This document shows, piece by piece, positions 25,901 through 36,802 of a stretch of 64,000 bases of DNA. The notes under the pieces were generated by a model. It worked only from the letters and a program-made list of their open reading frames with translations. It was not told the origin of the DNA and ran no database searches. The stretch's first letter is position 1. The number at the start of each line of letters is the position of its first letter. The DNA is taken from contig JAJKFH010003165.1 of the NCBI GenBank assembly GCA_023333565.1, positions 310,001 through 374,000 of the forward strand, read 5' to 3'. The position numbers and the translations under genes were made by a program. The DNA comes from Puffinus mauretanicus (Eukaryota > Chordata > Aves > Procellariiformes > Procellariidae).

Positions 25901-28900
25901 CTGTCATTTTGTATGACTGCCTTCCTATCACTACACGAAAGCAAGAGGGAGAGAAAGATCTGTCTGTTTGCTCAGCAGTAGCCTATTTGAGAATAGAAAA
26001 GGAGAACTCAGCTTCAGTAAATGTATGTCAAACAGCGATGCCAGGAGGCATTTTCAAGCATCCCAAATGAAAGAAAAGGGAGACCCCAGACTGATGTAGG
26101 CAACATTGCCATAAGAACAATTAGTACAGTCAAATCAATACTAGAGAAATGTACCTTAAGGCCTCAGTTGCTCAAAAGGTCTGAACTCTGAGAGAGGCTG
26201 TCTACTGGGAATAAAAGCATGGCTTATCAAAATTGCAGTGTGACAATACAAGTATTACAGTCAGGCCTTCCATTCATTGTATTTTCAATTTTGCTACTCT
26301 CACCTGAAGATTTCTTTTAGTATTAAACCTAAGTGAGCAATCCAGCTGCAGATCAAAATATATATAGCAATGTCTCCACCTCCTAATGTCCATTTCATTT
26401 TTGGCTCACATCTGTCAATGAATGAGAATGTCTTTACGTTGTAGTTGATGCATGGTCTACTCACTGTGACAACACTTGCAGTAAAAATTAATGTTTCTTT
26501 TATATTAAATATGCTCGTTACTCCAGGGTTTTAGTAGAAGACACCTCGGGGATTTAAACAGACAAAGGTGCAAAATTTTGCCACTGCTTCCATAAAAAGC
26601 TAAAGATTTGGGGAATTCATATTTTTTATTTAAACACAAACTTTTTTTGTTTTTGAAAGCATAAACAGAATAGGTAAAACCATGCAACAGGCTAATCTAT
26701 GCTCATCCAGATATGTTAGTGCCTTGCTTTTGTGATTTCTGTTGCTTGAAGTGATAGTAAAGAGCAATATTTGTTGCTTAGAGCTTGAAAGAGAATGGAA
26801 GCCTCATGATGGGATCTAGAGGAAAACTCCCCTGTGCAAAGATTTTTGAAAACCTGTCTCAGCCTGAGCAATTCTGAAGGCAAAGACATTTGCAAAATAT
26901 TTTTGAATCTGGGAATAAAGTTGCCTTTGATGAGGTTACTTAGAACCATGGCAGAAGTAGAAGAATCAGGGACATTCTGAAGGTTTCCAGTTGAAAATAA
27001 CTTGTGGGAAATCTGGACTGTATTCAGGGAAACATTTAATATATGTTTATGCTGTAAAATGACTTCTATGTGTGGAAAACCGTTGCTTTCCTTAGATAGG
27101 CAAATATATTTTTATACAAGATAATAGAAGTTAGAGTTGAAAAAGACTTCATTAGATCATTTTCTCTGTCCCTTTCCAATTAAATAATTCTAGAAAGCTG
27201 CGTACTCTTTGAGCTTTCTGAATGGCTGTCAGCAATTTCATACCCATGTCAGTGGTGTTTTTCCTTACAAATTCGATTTTGTATTAGCAATAGCACTCTA
27301 AGCAGTAGTGTCTTTCTGTGAAATAGTAAGGTTTTTTAATCTTCTTAGGTGATTACAATCACTAGCCTTTCAACTTTGTGCCTTATATCATCACACAAGC
27401 TTTGATATTAAATTTTCTCCAAAAGGCACTGCCAGAATTGCTTTGTTTTATTATTTTATTATCACACATTTCTAAAGCAACCACCACTATGTCTTCATAC
27501 ACAAATGTATCCAACATAGGATTTCTCTCAAAATGGTAGCAGAGCTCTATAACCTCTTCTGTAGACCAGAGTCTCTTAATAAAAATGTCAGATATTAAGT
27601 GGAGTCCAGAGACCGCAATCCTTATTAAGAAAATGTTTTACTGGGAGTTATATGTTATACCTTGCCTTGAAAATGGTAAAATATATAAATGTGAGATAGG
27701 AAAGATTAAGTCTTTCAGCTTCAGGAGGAAACCACAGCTACACAACTTTCCATTATATACGTATGCTTGCTCCTTATGCTTATGTCTTTACAGTGTGAGC
27801 CATCTGAGCACACTTGCCTTTCTGGACACAGCTAGGAAATTGCAAGTTATCGGGAAGATATCTAGTCCTGTTCAGGACTTGGTAAACATAGATTTTAGAA
27901 ATTCATAAAAGTACATAGACATATAAATGGAGTTTGGACCTCGGGTTGGGTGCAGAACTGAGCAGGCAAACCTCTGTTGCGATCACGGACCAGGTATACT
28001 TTCTGCTGCAGGGAGCAGCATGATCTGTTGGAATCTGGCGGGCAGTTACTGGGTTGATTTTTCAGATAATTTCAATCACAGTACAGTACAGAAATCTACC
28101 GTGGCTATGGCACAGGTGATGTTTGTGCCCTGGGACGACTCTAGGGTAGACTTCCATTCAGCAGAAAATGGCATGGCTACCGTTGGTCTTTTCGGCCTCT
28201 GTGAATGTCTGAGAGCCAAATGGACTTTACAGCTAGTACCTATCTCAAAGTGAGCAGATGAAAACTTTCATTCCAGTCAGGCAGCCAGTCTGGAACAATG
28301 CAAACAGTTTGAAAATACTTCTGTTCATCGCTTCTTTTGTGTTGCAGATCCTTGATGTACTCTTCAAGAATCCGTCTGCCCTAGTGCTACATCATTAGGA
28401 AATTTGAATATTTTGAAGCATTGAAAATCATTGCATGTGAAAAAGGATACTGAACCAGGGAGGCTGCTGACACAGTGTAGAGGATAGTCTGGAGTTTGCT
28501 GCCTGGTGAGTCGTAGGGACTTGAATGTTCCTTTTGCCTCCACATTAAAAAAGATTTGGTTTTCCTCCTGACGTCCTTCAGTCCTTTCAGTCCTTAAGCA
28601 GTAATCATGCCCCTACCTTTGCAGAGCCTGGGGGATAAATGGCATCTTGGTTTCTCCTGTTCTTACCTTGGAAGACACTTTGGATTTATTTTTACTGGGG
28701 AATAAAACATGCATAAGGTTTTGGGGCACACTGCAGATAGATGTGTAACATATGGGAGGCCAGTCTAGAAGTACAATCCAGTGTCCCTTCTGGTCTTGAT
28801 TTTTGTGAATCTTTCTTTCTGCTGAAATAATCCCAAACATATATCTATAAGCAGAAAGGCCCTGTGGTATCTGTGCAGTATTCTAAAAAAAATTGCTTAA

Positions 28901-29430
28901 TCAAAGTTACTGTATAATTATAAATGGTATAGGAAAACTTTGTTCCTGCCATTGTTCTCACCATTGCCAGTGTCAATCAGACGTGACTCCACATAAAGTC
29001 ACTGAAATCCACCCAGCATGAGTCAAACCAAATGAAATCCGAACTGACGGTGCAAGCGGTGGTTAGTTAAGGCATGGATAATAACTGTTAGCCAGTTTTT
29101 TGTGGTTTCTTCTCTTCCTTTGGGGCTCATTCAAAATCAGGCTTGTGATCTTGAACAGTAAACAAAAGACTGAATAGCTCATACCGCTCTCTGAAAACCC
29201 TTTGGTAGTGCCACAAGTATCCATATATGCAATAAAGTAGCAAGATAAATTTTGTCAGATGTCTGTAGTTCCCTGTGTTGTGCCTGAAAGCACAGCATTT
29301 TCAGGAAATTGTTTTCCCAATATTTTCCTTTTCCTTCCCCTGTAAGGATGCTTCTATAACTCATAAGGGTGCTCATCACTTGCACTCATTCTGCAGGCAG
29401 CCATGCCAGGCAAGTAGCTAGACCACTGTA

Positions 29431-29630
29431 CAACACAAAAATAAAACCAAAACAAAATAAAACAAAACAAAACCCACAAACAAACCCCACCTCTGATAAT
29501 CTTCACAAATTGTTAATAAAAGAAGAAGCACCATGTGACATTTGCCTTGTTATATGGGCATCATAAAAAAAAAACAAAACAAAACCAAAACCAAACAAAA
29601 CAACAACAAAAAATGAACACAAACCAAAAC
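29431..29630. repeat. A-rich / (AAAAC)n low-complexity block
   Basis: Two A/C-only stretches, 29,431-29,488 and 29,565-29,630, are built from AAAAC and AACAAAA-like units and separated by about 75 bp of ordinary sequence. No retroposon body is recognisable beside them. Confidence 0.85.
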
Positions 29631-32600
29631 ACTCTACTGCTCAATTTGTGAAGCAAATGTAAAGTTGTGTAATATTGTCTCATTTGTGTCTGAAGGGCTT
29701 TCTGTTTCTATTTCCACTTGTGACATCCTCAGCACAGTGTAATATTGTTATTTCTTCTTTGGGAACTTGAGTAAATGGAGTTAAGAACATTCAGCAAAAG
29801 ATGAGTAGGTGCCATAATTTGAGTTGACTTTGTGATACAATTCCTAATCTAAGTATTTAACATGCTGCATAGATTTTTAGGACACAAAATCTATCTCTGT
29901 CTCCATTTTATACTTCTTTTACTATAGGGTTTAAAGATTTATTCTAAGAGGGATTATTTTCTTGCTTTTGCTGAAAAGTTTGTGTCAGGTCATTTCTCCC
30001 CCAGAACCATAGTTTAATGTGTTATTTGTGAAGCATGTAACTATTCAACCTTTACAGTACCATTAAATCAGGTGTGCATGTGGGCTGTGAGCAGTAGCAA
30101 ACAATAAAAGAAGAAAAGGACTTTTGTGTGCTATCAAAACAACCTTGTGAGTTTAACACCCCACCCCCAATTTTTGTGTTGATGACAAAAATTGTTACTA
30201 GGAGGAGAAATAGAAAATTTTTGGTAAAATTTCCCTCCCTGCACCCCCAACACAGTTGAACTTCAGAGTTCTGGTTACATGGAGGCATCTGTGCTGCTTG
30301 CGAATGAGATAGTTTGTCTACAAACACGATCTAGTTCAATCCTAAAATACTAGCTTGGATGCCAGAAACATTATGGCCCTATTACCACTGTGCTGTGCCC
30401 AAGGCACCATGTCCTTTTGAAATACCTTTTGCACCTCTTCTATTTCAATTAGCACATCCAAAATTAGGTAAGACATCTCCAACAGCTTCAGCACATCATT
30501 TATGCCTGCTTGTAGTATATTTCAGCTCACAGATTTCAGTTTTTTTAACAAGAAATCAGTTTCTGTGACATATAATGTGATAAAGCAGAGATCTGATTCT
30601 GGTGTCCTCAGACCTTGTGTCATCATCCACATCTGAGGAAAGTGCATATTGCCATTCAAACATAATGATGTACAGTTGCACCAGGTATGACTGGCTGTGT
30701 AAGACACAGCAGGGGGGAGCCAGTCCCAAGGCCCTGTCCTGGCACACATCAACTTGCATGGTCTCTTTTGACTTCAGCGATATTATTCTAACTTTAAACT
30801 ATTAAAAAGCATGAATAGTCCCTCAGTCTTCATGGAAAGACTTATCAAAATGGATTTCAAGGGAGTGCATAATTACTATAAACTAAGGCCTAAGTAATCT
30901 CATAGTTTAATGTTTCTGCTTATGCCACATGATATAGCACAATGATACAATTCACATCAGAATTAAATATTTGGTTTGATACAGAAGATTTTGTTATTGG
31001 TATTACATTGCAGCCAGATATTTTCTTTCTAGCTTTAAAAGGCAGGAGTTAAACAAAGGTTGACTCAATCCAAAATGAAACTAGTTTATCTCACAGAGTA
31101 CACAGAATCTAATTTGAAGCTTATTTCTTTGTTTCATGTTGGAACATAGTAGGTTGGCTTTATGGTCTGAGTAATTTTATTTTATATTATTAAACTGATG
31201 CTATCATAGTCAGCTAGTAGTCACTCAACAATAGAGACATTTCTCCATGCCATTATGTTTGGATTTAGCTTTTCTGACCTTTATAGGCTATCTAACAGAG
31301 AGAGAAAGCTTGAGAGACATATCTTATTGTGCCAGACAATATATACAGTGAAGACAAGCTGCAAAGACCCATGGTTTCATAGCATAAATCTTTTTTGCCT
31401 CAACCAGGTGGGAAGTACTCAGTAATTCACAGGAACAACCTTTAATTTACTCTTTTCCCTGGATACCACTGAGGGCTGGTAGGAGGGAAAAAAATCATTA
31501 CAAAGAGCATCTTTTCTCTATTGGACAACAAAGATGGGAGGCAAAGGATGCCAAAGATTGGTTATCGCTTCTCAATTGTTTATCATCTTGAAAACAGAGC
31601 TTAAATCTCTTTGCAAATAATAGTTTAAGGGTATGCTAGCAATTTCTGTAATTTTGTAGTAGGCAGAAAACAAAATCAGAGACACTGGTTAAAATATTTT
31701 AAACAGCTAGTGCTTGTTTTAATACATCAGTAAGCTCTGAGGATATACTTATTCCCTGCCATGATAAAATGTCTCATCCTGCTCAAGTTCTGAGGTCCTT
31801 CTATAAGCTACAAGTGACATTTTGCAGGATAAAAGATCATTTGCAAGGCTTTGTCACAAGTCTTGGGAATCTTGTTTGTTCTTTTCCCTTGTGCATCACA
31901 ACAGTTACTTACATTTCTTAAGTGGAGAGAAGAAGAAAGTGAAAGAGCAAAAATGCCAAATATACAGAATATGAAAGGAATAGAAACTGCAGAATCTTTT
32001 CTAGCTCAAAGAAAAATATTATTTATTTTATATTTATTTGCTTTCCTGCTATGGGAAGTTTCTTGCTTTAAGAGGCTTCAGGTGCATTTTCGTTATTCAG
32101 TAGAAGGAGGCATGGTTACCAGTACCAAAACTGTGTGCTTTTCAATGCCATTAGGCAATGAAAGTCAGTAGCATTTATGGTTACTTCAGTTACTGTAGGC
32201 TTTATAAGATCTATTGAAAGAGACACACAATCATGACAGAGAAATTTGCACAGTATGAAGAAAGACAGCAGCAGTTAAAAGCATACTGCTTCAGACCATG
32301 ACTTATGATTCTCAGAGACTCGCTCACAGCACTATGCACTTCCTTGAATAGAAAGTCATGTCTCAGTTCTTAAGAAGAAAGGCTCCTCCTAAACAAATGC
32401 TTAGCATGGTGTTTCAGGGGCATTTCGGGAGTTCCCAGAGTGTTGCAGATAACAGACACTTGAAGAAAAGCATCAAATAATGTATTTGTAATCTCTAAGT
32501 CATCTGAAAATGACATTAGAATTGGTCTGGAGTGTATAGAACAGAGAGAGGTGAAATAGCAAATAACGTCTGGGACAGTATTGCCCTGGTTCTCCTCTTT

Positions 32601-33721
32601 CATATAAGAAGTGTAACCTCAAAATCATAATATTTTTTCTGTTATCAAAGGATTTTCCTTCTTTTAAAACTGTAGAGACAATTCACTGAATGCTTTAGAA
32701 GAGAAAGTCTTTAGAAAATTACTTGAATCTGAAGATCTCAAATGTGAACTCTTGAAATTTCTCTCCTTTAGGTTAGTGCTGTGTTAGAATTTCATAGTAC
32801 TGTACAAACATTGTTCACAGTTAGCAGAATTAGCAAAGCTTTTGTTTTATACATTGTTGGTGGTATTTTTACTCCAATATTTGGCAATTCCATTTCATGT
32901 TTTTTAATATGTGTAATCAGTTTTATTTGAATAACATTTAATTTCAGTCAATTTGAATAGGATTTTATTTAATTCCAATACTCAGTCTTTCAATTACTGC
33001 TGATGTTGGAAGGAGTTGTTCAACACCAGCCTGTTTCTCAGTTCCCTGTCTTTGTGAAAATTTTATTGATATGGGCTTGCTACATATCAATGGTTTAGTG
33101 CCATTACTTAACACTGATGCATGCAGCAGACCTTATACCACTGGAATATTTGTGTGTATTATAACTTTAATAATAACGTGCTTCAGAGCATGGTGTCTCC
33201 CTCTCCACAATATGCCTGGTAACACCTTTTTCCTTCTTCCATTAGGAGGACACGCTTTATTAGCTTTCACCAGGAGGCAATGCCCCCATCCTCTTTAAGG
33301 TGATTTCCTCATTATTTATGTTGCAGGTCATTTAATACCATCCTATATGTTTAACACAAAGCAGTTTTATCACTAACATGTACAGCAGTCACCTGGACAG
33401 TATTAGATTGACATCTGAATAACTATAGTAATTATAGCTATCACTAGCTGTACTGACAGGAGATTTAAGTCCAATTCCAGTATATCTTTGTCTTTGAGAC
33501 TCTAAAAACCCATACAGTAACTTGATTTGTTTATAATTAATTAAAAACAGAAAACTCCGCATGGTGTGAACAATAGCTTGAGGTTGTCACCCATGTTTTA
33601 ACTGACAAATGAGTACTGAGGCAGTGTTTTCTAAATTAGGGTGTTTATAATTTTTCTTCTTTATAAGCAGAAAGTACAAGGTCTTTAATTACCAAACCTT
33701 AGTTTTTAGTATCCTCCTTAT

Positions 33722-33768
33722 CATTATTGTTGTTGTTGTTGTTATTATTGTTATTATTATTATTATTA
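33722..33768. repeat. (TTG)n(TTA)n trinucleotide microsatellite
   Basis: A compound trinucleotide repeat that switches from TTG to TTA units, about 47 bp long. Confidence 0.95.
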
Positions 33769-34055
33769 AGATTCTTGCACAATGAATGAAGTTACGTGTG
33801 GGCTAACATGTGTTACCACTGTTTACCTGGCTTTGAATCTTTATTCTGAGAGAAGTTCCAGTGATCTGAGTAATGTGTTTCAGGCCTCATGTAAGTATTA
33901 CTGACTTTCTCAATACTTTTTTCCAACTGATTAAAAATTCAGTCTTAGATTGAATCACTCCATCACTCAAACTCATCCTCCTTCCTCTTCAAAGGACTTG
34001 GAAGTGATAACAGGTTATGTTAAGTCATGCTGGGAAAAACTTCTGTGGATAGTCG

Positions 34056-34202
34056 TCATAGAATCATAGAATCATTTAGGTCGGAAAAGAGCCTTAAGAT
34101 CATTGACTCCAACCATTAACCTAACACTGCCAAGTCCACCACTAAACCATGTTCCGAAGCGCCTCATCTACACCTCTTTTAAATACCTCCAGGGATGGTG
34201 AC
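34056..34202 (-). mobile_element. CR1 LINE 3'-end fragment, cut at the ERV border
   Basis: The block starts with the reverse complement of the CR1 terminal repeat (TCATAGAATCATAGAATCAT). It continues with the standard CR1 3' region in reverse orientation, including CCAACCATTAACCTAACACT and AAATACCTCCAGGGATGGTG. The match runs directly into the 5' LTR at 34,203. The rest of the CR1 is not found after the 3' LTR (40,875 onward). It is therefore either a very short 5'-truncated copy that happens to end at the LTR, or, more likely, a copy whose remainder was lost. Confidence 0.92.
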
Positions 34203-34384
34203 TGTCCTGGTTCCAGCTGGGACAGGGTTAACTTTCTTCCCAGTAGCTTGGGGGGTGTGCTGTGTTTTGGGTTCGGTGTGAAAGGAGCGTTGATGGCCCA
34301 TTGATGCCCCATTGATGCTTTGGCTGTTGCTGGGTGATGCTTGCACCGGGAGGGGGGAGCGCAGCCGGGGTGGTGGACCCAGCT

Positions 34385-34431
34385 GGCCAATGGGGTATTC
34401 TATACCATGTGACATCATGCTCAGTATAAAA
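34385..34431 (+). promoter_or_regulatory. 5' LTR core promoter (CCAAT, CRE-like, TATA)
   Basis: GGCCAATGG (34,385-34,393) is a good NF-Y-type CCAAT box. TGACATCA (34,410-34,417) is a CRE/ATF site with one change from TGACGTCA. CTCAGTATAAAA ends in TATAAAA at 34,425-34,431. The 3' LTR and the solo LTR at 50 kb share GTATTC-TA-ACCAT, the CRE and GCTCAGTATA in the same order. Factor binding is inferred from motif identity. Confidence 0.75.
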
Positions 34432-34579
34432 CCAGGTGTGTGGGGGGGCTCGCCCCCGTTCGTGACACGCGGTCGGCGGTCGGTGAGCGGTTGTATCGTG
34501 CATTGCCTGTTTTGTGTATTCTGTTATTGTTGTTGTTCTCATTGTTATTATTACTGTTCTACTTAGTTTTATTTCAATT

Positions 34580-34585
34580 ATTAAA
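34580..34585 (+). promoter_or_regulatory. Polyadenylation signal ATTAAA (5' LTR)
   Basis: ATTAAACTGT followed by TTTATCTCAACCC is conserved at the equivalent place in the 3' LTR (40,739). ATTAAA is the commonest variant of AATAAA. Confidence 0.7.
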
Positions 34586-34725
34586 CTGTTTTTATCTCAA
34601 CCCGGGAGCTTTCCTACTTGTGCCCTCCCGATTCTCTCCCCCATCCCACCGGGGCGGGGGGGGTGATAGAGCGGCTGTGTGGCGTTTATTTTTGCTGGCT
34701 GGGTTTAAACCACGACAGTCCTTTT

Positions 34726-34743
34726 TGGCGCCCAACGTGGGGC
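34726..34743 (+). other. Primer-binding site, tRNA-Lys(1,2) type
   Basis: TGGCGCCCAACGTGGGGC begins 8 bp after the 5' LTR. It is identical to the 18-nt primer-binding site, complementary to the 3' end of tRNA-Lys1,2, that is known from several betaretroviruses. It primes minus-strand DNA synthesis. Lysine priming is notable because mammalian ERVL elements are named for a leucine-type site. Confidence 0.92.
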
Positions 34744-34824
34744 TCGGAGGGTTGAGATAACGACAGATTATTTAGAGCATATTGAGGAATTTATATCTGG
34801 TAACATATTAATTTGCTCTGCACC

Positions 34825-36727
34825 ATGCTCTTGTTTTTACTGTACCTGTTAAAAATTGGAGTTGGGTTTTGTAGGCTGTTGTGCTCTGCCGTGATTAATG
34901 ATGTTTTGCCTGGGAGATTTGTTACTAAAACGCTGGCATTGGGGGTTATTTGGTATTTGGGATTCGTAATGAAGCCGTTTCTGCATTTCGGGTACCACCT
35001 CATGGAGACCATTAGCAATTATACCTTTTCCTCCGAGAGATTCTTTATGGAGGAAGTAGAGAATGGCCCCCTCGCTACCTTTCTCTATGATGTCATCTCC
35101 TTTGCTAAAATAACTTGCCAGTACCTTGAACATCCCTGGGTAGTTAGGATACATCTATTGGTACTCCTTGGGAATATTGTTGCGGTTTTATCCAAGGTTA
35201 GTAAGCAATTTAAGAATGTCATCCAGAGATCTGCCCCAAGGCTGGATAGTTATGAGTGGCAGGGCGAGTGGGAAAGCATGGGCAAATGCCTAGGACAGTG
35301 GGCACTGCCAGTGTTCTGGAACTTTACCCCTGAACAAGTGCAGAACCCTGAAAAATTAGTAGAATATTTGGAAGAAGTATGCTGTCACCCTGGCCATTCT
35401 AGGGAGACGCAAATCACTACAATATGCTGGGGCCTGGCCCACGCCTACCGAGCCCTGTTTAACACCACTCAGAACCCCCAAGGGGAAGGAAACGTTTCTG
35501 CAGCTGATGACAAAGCAACAGGCCCTGTGGCTACTCCTCCCCCCACAGCAAGCACAGCGGCTCCCTCACCCCCCACAGCAGGCACGGCAGCTACTCCGCC
35601 CCCTGCGACAGAGACCCAACCCATGCCGGTATCAGTCGCCTCTATACAAAAAAGAAAATGCACAAGAAAATCAGCTCGTCTAGTAAGGGATGAAGATGAA
35701 CCAGGGCCATCACGAGAACAGGAGGAGGAGGCAGAACCCGTAAATGAGATGGTGACCACCCGATCCCTATCTCTGGGTGAGCTGCGAGATATGCGAAAAG
35801 ATTTCAGCCGTCGTCCAGGCGAGCACATTGTCACTTGGCTGCTCCGATGCTGGGATAACGGGGCCAGTAGCCTGGAATCAGAGGGTAGAGAAGCCAAGCA
35901 GCTGGGATCCCTTTCTAGGGAAGGGGGCATTGACAAAGCAATTGGACAAGGGGCACAAGTCCTCAGCCTCTGGAGGCGACTCCTGTCAGGTGTGAAGGAA
36001 AGGTATCCCTTCGAGGAAGATGTTATATGCCACCCAGGCAAGTGGACCACCATGGAGAGAGGTATCCAGTACCTGAGAGAATTAGCTGTGCTGGAAGTGA
36101 TTTATGATGACCTGAACAACGAGCAGTTATCCAAAGACCCAGATGGAGTCAAATGCACCCGACCCATGTGGCGGAAGTTTGTACGGAGCGCACCAGCGTC
36201 ACATGCAAACTCATTGGCAGTAATGACCTGGAGAGATGGAGAGGAACAAACGGTGGATGAACTGGCTGGCCAACTCCGGCAATATGAAGAAAGTCTCTCT
36301 TCCTCCCTACGGGCCTGTGTCTCTGCTGTGGAGAAACTGTCTCAGGAGGTCCAGCAACTCAAAGAGGATATGTCCTGCTCCCCACCTGCACGGGCCAGTG
36401 TCTCAGCCATTAGGAGCAAGCGTCCCTCTGCTCAAGAGAGGAGACATCGTGGGTACACGCCGGGGCACCCTGTGGTTTTACCTGCGTGACCACGGAGAGG
36501 ACATGAGGAAGTGGGATGCAAAACCTACCTCAGTCCTACAGGCACGGGTACATGAGTTGCAAGGGAAAACAACCACAAAAGGGGGTTCTTCCAGGAAAAC
36601 TGCTGCTCCAGTCTCCAGTGAGTTCCCCAGACAGAGTAGAAGGGCTGATTCCACTTCCAACCTTAACAAAGGGACTTCTGACTCATACTTACAAGAAGTG
36701 GATAGCGAATATGATGACCAGGACTAG
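34825..36727 (+). pseudogene. gag: ERV gag (frameshifted near 36,460)
   Basis: Structural polyprotein. I chose the ATG at 34,825 (CACCATG, a good Kozak context) over upstream near-cognate codons. The first frame gives 554 codons to a TGA at 36,487-36,489. Residues 1-24, 35-52 and 108-122 are hydrophobic. Residues 231-262 are a Pro/Ala/Thr-rich linker, followed by a basic patch (275-287) and an acidic patch (288-305). Residues 312-470 look like a helical capsid region (RDMRKDFSRRPGEHIVTWLL; CWDNGASSLESEGREAKQLG). Residues 476-516 are coiled-coil-like. Near 36,460 the reading shifts to the +1 frame, in which a further basic tail runs to UAG at 36,725-36,727, so the natural gag probably ends there. 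No CCHC zinc knuckle occurs in either frame, and the N-terminus lacks a myristoylation glycine. The protein is recognisable but disrupted. Confidence 0.85.
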
Positions 36728-36802
36728 AGGGGCCCTGCCTCCAGCCAGGTGGAGGAAAGGGACAACCGGGTTTACTGGACCGTGTGGATTCGATGGCCTG
36801 GC
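36725..36802 (+). promoter_or_regulatory. Candidate gag-pol readthrough signal
   Basis: The UAG stop (36,725-36,727) is in the same frame as the following pol sequence, with no intervening stop. After a 10-nt spacer, CCTCCA (36,738-36,743) can pair with TGGAGG (36,750-36,755). The six loop bases GCCAGG (36,744-36,749) are exactly complementary to CCTGGC at 36,797-36,802, allowing an H-type pseudoknot. In-frame UAG plus a pseudoknot after a short spacer is how gammaretroviruses express pol by readthrough. Here the signal is inferred from sequence alone. Confidence 0.5.

Larger units (their letters stand above)
19300..34055. other. Unique-looking noncoding DNA
   Basis: About 14.7 kb without a recognisable gene. 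Open frames reach only about 108 codons (for example 27,585-27,908 and 27,927-28,253) and show no known domain. Simple repeats are listed separately. Confidence 0.5.
34203..34717 (+). repeat. 5' LTR
   Basis: The LTR starts TGTCCTGGTTCCAGCTGG and ends AAACCACGACA. It contains three TTGATG words at 11-bp spacing (34,290-34,317), a GGCCAATGG box, a TGACATCA CRE-like site, TATAAAA (34,425-34,431) and ATTAAA (34,580-34,585). A GC-rich U5 ends 8 bp before the primer-binding site. U3 and the region after the TATA box differ strongly from those of the 3' LTR. Confidence 0.95.

Noticed and set aside
27585..28253. Two adjacent frames of about 107-108 codons as a small gene
   Set aside because: They lie in different frames, have no splice or domain evidence, and have lengths expected by chance in this much sequence.
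34142..34566. Several 79-104 codon frames on both strands over the 5' LTR
   Set aside because: They are shadows of CR1 and LTR regulatory sequence. None starts or ends in relation to retroviral gene positions.
35469..36053. 194-codon minus-strand frame inside gag
   Set aside because: It is antisense to the conserved capsid-like frame and the proline-rich linker, so it is a compositional shadow of the gag reading frame.
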